Source of the DNA: Eutrigla gurnardus
Lineage: Eukaryota; Chordata; Actinopteri; Perciformes; Triglidae
Length of the DNA: 64,000 bases
Assembly (NCBI GenBank): GCA_963514095.1
Contig: OY741284.1
Coordinates: 3,372,001-3,436,000 of the forward strand
Direction: 5' to 3'
Shown in pieces: positions 54,602-64,000 of the stretch. The stretch's first letter is position 1; every line of letters starts with the position of its first letter. The translations under genes were made by a program, and so were the position numbers. Below the pieces are notes generated by a model. That model was not told the origin of the DNA and searched no databases. It saw nothing but the letters and a program-made list of their open reading frames with translations.

Positions 54602-54984
54602 CTGATACAATAAATACACAATCAGATTCTCACTAGTTGAGCTTCATGAATCAGTTTGCTCTGTTTATCATTATATTGATGAGTCATGTTCTGAGAGTTG
54701 ATGCTAGTGTCAGTGTCCATACTATAAATGGATCTGGCTCACATGAGACAACGTTGTGGATATGTGAACACCAATCTTCGTGCTGCACTCAGTTTTGCTA
54801 GCATAATGTTAGCTTTATGGTTTGTAGCTGAGCAGATTAAAAATATCTATAATAATATATATATAAAGTTTCATACTTTACTACTCTTCAACCTCCCTTG
54901 AGTGAGAGGATGATGGTGCTCGAGTTTGGTGTCTGTTGGTTTGGAGTACTTTTGTCCTTAGCTTTGCTTAGCTTAGTGTAGTCT
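54602..54984. other. Upstream intron or flank; nothing recognised
   Basis: AT-rich, no feature supported. Confidence 0.5.
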
Positions 54985-55777
54985 GGTTAACCTTGCGGAG
55001 GTGGAAAGACTGGAGGCACTGCGCCAGATAATTGGCCCAAGCAGTTGGAATCATTTATTTTAAATATGCCAGTCAGGAGAAGAAAAAAAATTATGGAATG
55101 AAATAAACAAAAAAACTCCAAAACCATTTCTCAATTAACACTTAAACTTAGACTTCAAAATCTAAATAACTTCAATAATCAAAACTCAAAAATAAAAATT
55201 CTGAACAATCCTTTGTTCAAGGTCTAGATGCTGACTTGTTCACCTCAGACCCCTCTCTGCCCTAGACCTGTTTAGACCAAACCTATATCACCTATGGCCT
55301 GACCCATTACCATCCAAAAGTCAATTATCCCTACAAACATTTCTGTTTTAAATATCACGAAACAAAGTCAACACATCATCCCCCACATATTTCCCTGCCT
55401 TACATCTTTATACAAAATTTCTATCCCCCTTAAATATTCCCCTAACACACCAAAGCCGAAAACACCCCTCTCATCCCACACACTTGAACCCCGCACATCT
55501 CTGACATCACACCGCCCAAAGTTCCTCCTGACTTTACATCGGGTCCTTTCACTGCAGAGTGAGTGTTCCACAATCTTTGTACATGTCTTGGAAATGTTTG
55601 TACCTTGTTTCCTCAATGTCTTTTCCGTAACGTTGTATTTTATGTTTGTGTTTCAGGTGGCGTCCTGAAGGTGTTGGAATGTCATGTTCACGTGTGCTAA
55701 TATAATAAAAGTTTGTTTGCGAGTCAGTCCCGTTCGGCTCAGCTACGCCAGTGGTAGCGGCCAGCCGCACCGTTACA
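54985..55777 (-). mobile_element. 3' LTR of the minus-strand Gmr1-type element
   Basis: On the minus strand begins TGTAACGGTGC directly after the polypurine tract gggaggggggaag (55778-55790). AATAAA lies near 55044. The far end near 54985 (cgcaaggttaacca) is inferred. Confidence 0.5.
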
Positions 55778-57059
55778 CTTCCCCCCTCCCGTACAGACGA
55801 TGCCTGTCATCCCGGGGAAGGAGAAAACTCTTCCTATCACTCCTTCCCCCCCTCTTCTTGGATGTGCGAAAGGAAATCCGCCACTCTGTTTGATGCCCCA
55901 GGCCGGTATGTCCCGCTGAAGCTGTATGGTTGGAGAGACAGGTACCACCTGGTGACCCTGGAGTTAGTGTCACGCATCCTCTCCAGCCACTGAAGCGCTC
56001 TGTGGTCTGCACCAGCTGGAACGGTCTCCCCAGCAGATAATATCTCAGGGAGTCAAGGGCCCACTTAATCGCCACACACTCCAGCTCCACAGCCGAGTAC
56101 CGCCTCTCCCTCGGGGGCAGCTTTCGGCTAATGAATGCCACAGGCCTCCGGAACCCGTCCACCTCCTGAAGCAGGACAGCACCGAGCCTGACCCCGGAGG
56201 CGTCTGTCTGGACAATGAAAGGCCTGTCAAAGTCTGGGCTCAGCAGGACCGAGTCGCCGCAGACTGCCCGCTTCAGGTCCTGGAAGGCCAACTCGCACTG
56301 CTCCGTCTAGACCACTCTGTTTGGTGCTGCCGCCCTGGTGAGATCCGAAAGGGGAGATGACCTCTCCGAAAAGTTAGAAATAAACCTTTGGTACCACCCC
56401 TCTAGCCCCAAAAAGGATCTCACCTTCTTTTTGTGGTTGGGGGTGTGCAGCTGCGAATGGAGTCCACTTTTTCCACCTGTGGTCGGATCACCCCATCACC
56501 AATCACATACCCCAGGTAGCTTACTTCTCTCTTCCCCAGTGCACACTTCTTCGGATTTATCGTCAGCCCAGCTCCCTGGATACGCTCAAAGATGCGCCTA
56601 GGGTGGTACAGATGATCTCGCCAGGTGTTGCTGTATATAACCACATCATCCAGGTATGCTGCAGCAAACTCGTTGACTCCCGCCAGTATGGTGTCCATGA
56701 GCCTCTGAAAACTGGCTGGCGCCCCCTGTAGGCTGATTTGCATTACCCGAAAGTGGTAGAGGCCAAACGGGGTCCGGAAAGCTGTGATCTCCTTTGCCCA
56801 CTCCCTCAGTGGCACTTGCCAATAGCCCCGGGGAAAGATCGATCGTCGAGATGTACTTCGCTTTCCCCAGGCGTTCCAACAGATCGGGGCATTGGGTAGG
56901 GGTCCATTTTGCTGAGGGCATTGACTTTCTGGTAGTCTATGCAGAATCTGATGGTGCCATCTTGCTTTGGCACCAACATCACTGGGCTACACCAGTCACT
57001 GGAGGAAGGCTCCACGACTCCCAGCGATAGCATGACATCCAGCTCTTCCTTCAGAAAGG

Positions 57060-57105
57060 TGCCAGAAAGGTTGGTGGGTGCAAACCCACCAACCTTTCTG
57101 GCACC
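57060..57105. repeat. Perfect 22-bp inverted duplication with 4-base spacer
   Basis: ggtgccagaaaggttggtgg + gt, spacer gcaa, then its exact complement. It lies inside the pol remnant and disrupts the frame after RVPERL. Confidence 0.95.
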
Positions 57106-57430
57106 CTGTAGCTCTTCCGCTGAGGGGACGCGTCTGGTTGCAGGATGATGTCGTGCTTCACAGCCGTCGTCTTCCCTGGTGTGTCCTTTACTTGATCCTG
57201 CTGGCCTTCATTGAGGTGGGAAAGGTTCACTGTCTGTGAGGTGGTCTTGACTGGGAAGAACTGCTCCTCTTCCTCCGTCACTTCCCGGACAAAGGGTGTC
57301 TCCACTTGGCCTCTGGAATGAAACTCTATCAAGAGATTAACATGAAAAGTCTGTTTCTTCTTACAGAGAAGCTCTGGCATGTGGACCTCATAGGCATGTG
57401 GACCTCATAGGTGACCTCTCCTGTTCTCCT

Positions 57431-59038
57431 GGGCCCAGTATTTCAAAACTTGTAAACCGGATCAGAATAATCCGGATAATGAAATCCTCCTTTTCTCAGT
57501 CATGGATCAAGGTGATCCTGCTGACTTTATCTGAGTATTTCAAAACACTGGCCGGGTGGATCACCGTGATCCCGACCTGGCTGGATACGGATTACCAAAT
57601 CTCAAGTCTCCGACTCCGGATCTGAAACATGGCGGACTACTTCACGGAAGAAGCAGCTGGGAGCACGACTTTCACGTCAAAAAATGTAAGTTTACCGTCG
57701 TCTAATGTTTAGCGGTTTAAGGACCATATGAACGCCAACCAACATATCGTGCTAGCTAACTATATGAATTGTCACGACTTAAAACCAGGCTGTAGCGATC
57801 TCTAATTGAGCCGCGGCCGTGCTAACGGCTCCATTGACTTGCGTGTTAAGCAACTAGCGGGCTAGCGGTAGCTGGCTTTGTTTATGAATTTTGCGGTCCA
57901 TGGTTTGATTTTCAAGGTAATTAATCTGATGTACATTATACCATAACTGTTTAAACTAACATCAACCTGCTCGGAGTTTATTAGCATAACGTCATTGGCA
58001 ACACAGCAGACTTAAAATAGGCTACATGTAAAAAACTAAAATAGGCTACATGTGAACAGACCCGACTGCTACAGTGCTTTGGAAACCTAAAATTACACTG
58101 TGTATGTGTGTTGTGTATGAACTATGCAGTTCATTCAGAAGTGTTGTGGATTCCAAATGAAGACAAAGATATTACTCATACTCCTTCCCTTTCTTCTACT
58201 TTCAGAGCCCACTCAGCTATTAAGGACAGGGTCTGTATGAGTGCTGGAAATCCTTGGAAATGCTTCAATTGCAGTGATAAGTTGTTGGATTTTGAATAAA
58301 GTGCTGGAAAGTGTTTGAAATTGTAGCTGCATTATTTTCATGTATTATAGCTTGATCAGTGACAATATTAGATACATTTTTCCATCCTAATTTGTCTCTC
58401 TTTATGTAGAAGGCTCTCACTAAACATAATTGTGGTAATTCAAAGCAAAATAGCATCTGATTTGGTTAAGTAAAATAATCAGTTTGTACACAAACACTTA
58501 CTGAAATACATTGCTGCATGTCTTTCTTTTGTTATAATTGATTCAAGTTTGTTTGGACCCTGCATTCCTGTCTTTGTCTGAATAAATGTATGTTGTGTGT
58601 TTTGGTACATATGTTAAAATGTTTGACACTAGAATTTGAGAAATAGTATTGCATTTGTCACTCTTATTTATAGCAGTTTCAGGAAATATAGCCACACACT
58701 TTTGCTACACCTTAAATGTTCTTAAATTACTCCAATTTTTTTCAAGTAATGCACTGACAATTTAGATTAAGTGTAATGGACATCTTGAGTAACAATATCT
58801 AGGAGAAGTGGAGCTGAGACATGCCAATCCAAGTCAAATCCACCTCTGAGGTGGGATCCAAATGATCCTGAAATGTTGGTATCAAGTTGATCCTGATCTC
58901 TGCCTTAAGTTTTATCCTGATCTTCAGGATCAGGATTCTCTGGATCTGTGTTGAAATACCCAGTTTTCAGATCAGATCACGATTTAATCCAATCCGACCA
59001 GGATAATCCAGTCAGATTACTTTTAAAATACTGGACCC
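57431..59038 (+). mobile_element. Harbinger-like element inserted in the pol remnant
   Basis: TIRs GGGCCCAGTATTTCAAAA and (reverse) GGGTCCAGTATTTTAAAA. The integrase coding sequence stops at its right side and resumes at its left. Inside, aaacatggcggactacttca (57626 onward) starts a short coding exon MADYFTEEAAGSTTFTSKN ending at a gtaagt donor, like the first exon of a Harbinger Myb-like gene. The remaining exons are missing. Target duplication is not clear. Confidence 0.7.
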
Positions 59039-60239
59039 TGGTGATTTCATAGGGGCCATGCCACTTAGCCAGCAGTTTGTTATCATCTGTGGGTAGTAGA
59101 GGCAACACCTTCTGGCCAGGCATGAAGGTCCTCTCTCTGGCTTTCCCATCATACCAGGTTTTCTGTCTTTTCTGTGCCATCTCCATGTTCTGATGTGCCA
59201 GAGCAGACATTTCTTCCAGTCGGTTCCTCATCTGGATGACGTACAGCGCCACATTCCAGTTCTCTTCTTTGGGCCCCTCCCAGAGCTCCTTCAACAGGTC
59301 TAATGGCCCTCTCACTTGCCGGCCATAAAGAAGCTCAAAGGGGGAGAACCCTGTGGAGGCCTGTGGCACCTCCCTGTACGCAAACAGGAGGTACGGCAGC
59401 CACTCGTCCCAATCGTTTCTGGTCTGCGAGACAAAGCGACAGCATGGTTTTGAGGGTACGGTTAAACCGTTCCACTAACCTGTCTGTCTGGGGGTGATAA
59501 GGCATGGTCTTGATGCCTTTAATGCCTAACAGACTGTACACTTGCTTCAGAAGTAGGGACAGAAAATTATTGCCCTGATCTGTCACTATCTCTCTTGGCA
59601 CCCCCACCCGTGAAAACAGCTGCACTAAGCAATCGGCCACCTGTCTTGCCTTGATATTCTTGAGGGGAAATGCTTCAGGGTATCGAGTAGCATAGTCACA
59701 CAATACTAAGATATAGCGGTACCCCCCCTTTACTTCCCTCTAGTGGGCCAACTATGTCCATCCCAATACGTGAAAAGGGTGTTTCAATGATTGGAAGAGA
59801 ATGTAGGTGTGCATGTTGGACTGCTCTTCTTGAGGTAAGCCGACTCTCTGAACATGTAAGAACAAAATTGGTTGAACATATTGGGCCAACTAAACCAGCT
59901 CCCTATTCTGGCAAGTGTTTTGTGTTTTCCTAGATGTCCTGACCATGGGATAGAATGGGCCAGGGTCATTACTCTCTCTCTGATAGGGCCGGGCACCACT
60001 AAGTTCTCCTCCTCTCCTTTCACCTGGTACAGGATATCATTCCTAAGAATGAACACCTCTTCACCCCCTGTTGCCTTCTGAAACCATGACTCCAGGGACT
60101 TATCCTGTCTCTGCAACTCAACAATGTTTGTGGGTATGTCAATCTGCAATGCCATGCTTGGTTGCGGCCAACCTTGCTTCTCCTGACCAACTTCAACTGT
60201 AATTTTGTTACACTTACACTTAGCTATTAGCCTCACCAC

Positions 60240-60575
60240 TTCTCTTCTTTGTCATTAGCCTTCATGTTAGCCAAGTTAGCTTCTCTCTAACTCTTAACGT
60301 CTTTTCTTTCAGAAGGTTTTCTCCTCACTGTCTCTTTAAGATATGATTGAATATTCATTATATTGTAGTTTAATCCCAGTTTAAAACGATTTAATTGGTC
60401 CTTTCTATGAGAGTTTCAGTGAAACACGACACTGTCTCTCTCTCTCTCACATCATCGTGGCTCAGAAGACCTAACAGGTTGCAGGATTCAGGGCGGGTGG
60501 ACTCTGAGTTACTGTTTAAGGGGGCTGGTCTAGATCTGATTCATCCGCTAAGGAGAGTTCAGGTTCAGTTGTTAC
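60240..60575. other. Duplicated flank of the NLR N-terminal exon
   Basis: gattcatccgctaaggagag and gttagcttctctctaactct match the flank of the other exon copy (54375-54478), showing a segmental duplication. Confidence 0.7.
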
Positions 60576-60698
60576 CTTCCATCAGCAGCTTGTTCAGTTT
60601 TAAAATGAATAGGGTGATCCATAGACCAGTCACTCTTCATGGACACACAGCTCGGTCCAGGTCCAGGTCCAGGGGAGTCTGGTATCTGCTGCTGCATC
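60576..60698 (-). CDS. Second copy of NLR N-terminal exon
   Basis: A 123-bp exon with the same acceptor and a donor aag-gtaaca. Reads MQQQIPDSPGPGPGPSCVSM and KSDWSMDHPIHFKTEQAADG with no stop. It enters in phase 2 and leaves in phase 2, so it can be spliced in front of 54479-54601 without shifting the frame. It may be an alternative first exon, a repeated exon, or the remnant of a neighbouring NLR gene. Expression is unknown. Confidence 0.7.
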
Positions 60699-62388
60699 CT
60701 GATACAATACATTTAGATTTAAGATTATCACTAGTTAAGCTTCATGAATCCGATAGAGAGAGCGAGAGAACAGAACATTGTCTACCAGCATGAGTTAACT
60801 GGGCTAGTTGGCAGGCTAATGTTGCTAGCTCTAGAGCTAGCTAAGTATGTGCTAGTTATCTAGACACAACAGTGTTTAGACCAGGACTGACTGTATTTGC
60901 CATGAAGCCCTGTCTGACATCTGCAGGTAGTTTCTCCTTCCTGGTTTGATTCAGGAAGTCCCTGATGACCCAAAGCATGCTGTCCCACATTAGCATCAGA
61001 TTTGAGAAAGTGGGATGACTAGAGAACGACAAACGAAAACACATTTCCAACAACTCGATGCATGTTTTTTTGCTTGAATGAATCACAAACATGATTAGAT
61101 AATTATTTATGACTGATTGATATCCTCAACATTCATTTTGTCAGAATCCTATATGTCCCTTCTGATCGACATTAGCCCTGTCTCTTTTCTGTGACCCCGC
61201 CCCCTTGAAGCTGCGTCATTTCAGTCACATGATGTCCACGATAAACCTAGTAAACGTCCTGATGACTATATTTGGTTAGAACAGGTAATAAAGGGACTGG
61301 AGATCAGGCGTGTCCCACATGAGCCAAATTTTCTAGATGTGAGTCAAAGGCACAAACGGCTGGTGAACTCGATAACTTCACAGCTATGCAGTCAATGGCA
61401 TAAACAAACAAACAAGAAACAGGACAAGAAGAGCTCGTCTTTGTTCCTAAATCACATTTCACCAGAGATGGAAGTAACAAAGTACAAATACGTGGTTACT
61501 GTACTTAAGTAGAGGTTTTCAGGTATCTGTACTTTACTTGAGTATTTATGTTTCTGACAACGATGTACTTTTCCTCCCGACATGTTAAAACTAATATTTG
61601 TACTTTCTACTCATCACATTTATAAAACAGGCTTGTGACTTTAGTTTTAATACATTTGAGGGGAATTAACGGTTATTTATTTTCTTCTTAATTTGACAAG
61701 AGTTTCAGTTGATCTTGTCAACAAACAGCCAGTAGAATTGTCCTTCATAGTGATACTTTTTACTTTCTAATGTCAGAGCCAGTACTTTTACACTTTGACT
61801 TGAGTGAAGAATTAGAACCATTACTTCTACTTTCACCAGAGTATTTTTGAACACAAGTATGCGTACTTCTACTTGAGTACAGGACGTGTGTACTTCATGG
61901 TATATCCACACACATCCAGTCAGCCAGCGTTACACAACACAGGTGAGGTAAACCAGCACCAACGTGAACCGCATCACGGATCCACCACACAAGCAGCCCA
62001 CATATCAGTCATCACAAGTTACCATCGGCTGTCGTCAGCTTACCTCAGGCCGCCGTCGACAGGTGATCACAGACAGCAAGGGCTTCAGTCTTCACATGAA
62101 TATATGAGGCTGGTTCCAGATGAGACGCGCCTCGTTTGGGAAGTAGATGTGATCAGCATGTGATCAGAGAAACGCTGCAGTCTAACCACACAAACAGCTA
62201 CTTCCTGTTCCATGTGAACTTTGACTTCTCATGTGCATAACACAAACACAGCTCACTCACCACAATTGTCCAATAACAATAATCAACAATAATAAATAAC
62301 ATATCAACCCATATCCGATGACAAATATCAAAATATGAATCAACTAATATTAGCATGATAAACATCATATGCATTAATCAAAATACAA

Positions 62389-62449
<61 letters not shown>

Positions 62450-62541
62450 CATAATTTTTCATGTCAAACATTATGCACCATATTCAAATCCTACCAAAAA
62501 GCCTATGCAAAAGGTGCATTTAGTCTTTCTCCGCAATAGGA
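60699..62541. other. Non-coding; dispersed repeats
   Basis: At 61460-61890 a repeat starts gagatggaagtaacaaagta and ends with tacttctacttgagtac, a common teleost MITE-like family with an internal AT-rich part. An (AT)n run is at 62392-62446. No gene is supported. Confidence 0.55.
62392..62446. repeat. (AT)n microsatellite
   Basis: About 27 AT units. Confidence 0.95.
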
Positions 62542-62561
62542 AACTACAGCTCCCATAATGC
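62542..62561. promoter_or_regulatory. ZNF143/Staf-like promoter motif
   Basis: aactacagctcccataatgc differs at three positions from the ZNF143 site AACTACAATTCCCAGAATGC found in TATA-less vertebrate promoters; CpG-containing sequence (cccgcgg) follows. It could serve either strand, including the NLR gene downstream on the minus strand. Confidence 0.5.
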
Positions 62562-62653
62562 CCCGCGGCAAACCAGGAAGTACAGCACCCACGTCAAATA
62601 GCGGTCCCTGTGATTCACTTAATCAAACATTCATAAAGCTAAAGAAAACAAGC

Positions 62654-62884
62654 ATGGATAGACACGGATGGGACAGCAGCGTTATATGTCCAAATGTTAG
62701 CTTTATGTCCCACAGCTTCATCATTTCGTTAACTTTTAACTTTGGTTCTCAGTATCTAAATTGCTTGGATCTACCGGAGCATAGCGTTATCACGTTCTCT
62801 TTAACGTACAACACAAGGGAGTGGACGAAAACAGTGCAACGATACAGCATAGCGATAGCAGACAACGTGAAGTGTACAACATGA
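62654..62884 (+). CDS. Hypothetical short ORF next to the promoter-like motif
   Basis: A 76-codon frame starting MDRHGWDSSVICPNVSFMSH in a fair start context (agcatgg), about 95 bases after the ZNF143-like motif. A longer in-frame ATG at 62558 overlaps that motif. Not recognised; no splice partner is identified. Could be chance. Confidence 0.2.
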   Translation: MDRHGWDSSVICPNVSFMSHSFIISLTFNFGSQYLNCLDLPEHSVITFSLTYNTREWTKTVQRYSIAIADNVKCTT

Positions 62885-62934
62885 AAGCAGACAAGAAAAC
62901 AAGAAATTACGACAGCTTACCAAGTGGCTGCATA

Positions 62935-63276
62935 TGTTGTGACCTATAACTATTTGGGAATTTTTGTAATTATGCATACTAAAATGAGCTGAAATAGATT
63001 TAATCTGTTTCAAGCAGAAGATACTATTTACTTTATTGTATGTTGACATAGGTAATATACTAAATCCTATTTGGATTAATGTTTCTTAGTAGAGGTCAGG
63101 GTTCAGTATAGACGGGAGTGATATTCTTCTGAGAAGAATAGAGTCACGTGGTGCTTATGTTGTTGACTGATGTTCGTGCCAGTCTTGTTGGTGTAAAACG
63201 GATGATACTGAGAATTGAGGCGAATAAAAGTTGCCAAAGAGAAGAGACGGAGTCATGTCTGCTTAAGGGTGCAACA
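62935..63276 (+). mobile_element. 5' LTR of a plus-strand retroelement
   Basis: 342-bp relative of 3585-3945 with TGTTGTGACC start and GGGTGCAACA end. A primer-binding site follows 6 bases later, so this is a 5' LTR and the element continues beyond the window. Confidence 0.85.
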
Positions 63277-63282
63277 TAAAAC

Positions 63283-63299
63283 TGGTGTTTCCGCCCGGT
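63283..63299 (+). promoter_or_regulatory. Retroelement primer-binding site, tRNA-Val
   Basis: tggtgtttccgcccggt is complementary over 17 bases to the 3' end of vertebrate tRNA-Val (…ACCGGGCGGAAACACCA), where minus-strand DNA synthesis would start. Confidence 0.8.
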
Positions 63300-64000
63300 C
63301 GTCATCGTTTTTTTCACCCCAACGAAAGAGAAGCCACGAACTCCCGAGCAAATGGCAAGTGCTAACATTAGCTGCTAACCAAGCCTACTGAAGGTCAATA
63401 CTGCAGTTCTACAAACTAAACGGTGAAGGTAAACGTTTTCTATCATGTCGGAAGTGCAAGAAATGTCCGCGGAATGGGAAAGCCTTGTAGCACCGGAACT
63501 GCATGTGTGGCAGAGCAGGTTGATCATTATTTTTTATTTATTTATTTTTTTTGTATTTGGGGTGTACTACCTTAGGGTGGCTTCCCCCCCCTCCTATTTC
63601 CTGCTCACTGTGTGTCACCTCATCCTCCTCTACCTTGATTACGGGGCGGCGCCCGGAAAATTAGATCATTTGATTCAGGTGCGCGTACTCCTTCCTCTTC
63701 TCAGTAGACTTGGCGTCTGCAGCGTGGCTCGGGCTAGCGTGGCTGTGGCAGCGTTCAGGCAGCAGTGAGGCAACGGGCCAGTTTGGTGGCTTTTTCATAC
63801 CTTCGGGTAAGTTTCCGAACAGTGTTGGTTATTGTTGTAGCTTACTATGGTGGCTGACGCGTTCTCTGCTTGCAGCAGAGTCTGCCTGTCTTCCGTCTGG
63901 AGGTTGAGTGAGGGGAGAGTTGCCTCGGCATTGTTTGTGTGTGCGCAGCGTCCATGCGCCGCAAAGCGTTTGCTTCCTTGGTTAAATCGAGCTCGTCTCC
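63300..64000 (+). other. Start of retroelement internal region, partial
   Basis: Sequence after the primer-binding site. A frame from 63445 begins MSEVQEMSAEWESLVAPELH and could be the start of gag. From about 63522 the same frame becomes hydrophobic over AT-rich DNA and stops at 63768, so only the first ~26 codons look plausible. No family motif is visible before the edge. Confidence 0.35.

Larger units (their letters stand above)
55778..60239 (-). pseudogene. Decayed Gmr1-type Ty3 pol (integrase, RT, RNase H)
   Basis: Reading the minus strand: integrase zinc-finger region (60239-59784), integrase core with TDQGNNF and HPQTDRLVERFNRTLK (59703-59335), integrase C-terminus with GPLDLLKELWEG and LAKWHGPYEIT (59369-59039), interrupted by a DNA element (57431-59038), its continuation MPELLCKKKQTFHVNLL (57380), RT with IDYQKVNALSKMDPYPMP and YLDDVV (57033-56420), and RNase H with QTDAS (56291-55773). 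Integrase precedes RT, as in Gmr1. Frames break at least six times. Gag, protease and 5' LTR are absent. Confidence 0.85.

Noticed and set aside
60856..61092. 78-codon minus-strand frame
   Set aside because: No recognisable motif, no splice or start support.
3585..63276. The two related LTRs as ends of one giant element
   Set aside because: The right copy carries a primer-binding site to its right, so it is a 5' LTR facing out of the window; the interval holds unrelated elements.

Overview
The window is vertebrate nuclear DNA from a teleost fish, most likely a percomorph, though the species cannot be named from the sequence. The evidence is an NLR gene of the fish-specific FISNA-NACHT-LRR-B30.2 (NLRC3-like) type, GT-AG introns, many microsatellites, and a transposon set typical of teleosts: L2-type and L1-type LINEs, hAT and Harbinger-like DNA transposons, TTAA-flanked elements, and Gmr1-type Ty3 retrotransposons.

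The only clear host gene lies on the minus strand. Eleven exons between 54601 and 14677 join in one consistent frame of 1,234 codons. In order they are: N-terminal exon (54479-54601), two linker exons (53306-53372, 52932-53154), FISNA-NACHT exon (47287-49087), five 174-bp LRR exons (46311, 32063, 31159, 30190, 23466), a 47-bp hinge exon (15936-15982) and the terminal B30.2 exon (14677-15248). A second copy of the N-terminal exon sits upstream at 60576-60698. The product would be a cytosolic immune receptor of about 1,233 residues. Its introns have been inflated to about 40 kb by transposons.

Left flank (1-13900): the 5' end of an LTR retroelement on the minus strand, with an LTR and a proline-rich Gag-like frame built of tandem repeats that runs off the window. 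Next come an L2 fragment, an isolated LTR, a MITE, an apparently intact 3.55-kb hAT transposon with three transposase exons, long CT/CA repeats, and an L1-type LINE that carries a second MITE copy.

Inside the gene: the hinge-LRR intron (16-23.5 kb) holds an L2 that contains an L1 that contains a hAT MITE, all inserted in a splice-donor-like minisatellite. The 24-34.5 kb part holds TTAA elements, a foldback element, a hAT insertion and a solo LTR. The 35.06-43.94 kb part is a nested composite: a hAT holds a Harbinger-like element, which holds a further hAT, a Gmr1-type retrotransposon with an uninterrupted 1,138-codon frame but no integrase core, and a small hAT. A 1.9-kb TTAA element with a LINE inside lies at 44.4-46.3 kb.

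Right flank (54.9-64 kb): a decayed Gmr1-type pol with an LTR on the minus strand, interrupted by a Harbinger-like element, then the duplicated N-terminal exon. A promoter-like motif follows, and last comes a plus-strand LTR with a tRNA-Val primer-binding site that starts another retroelement running out of the window. No rRNA gene, functional tRNA gene or CRISPR array was seen.
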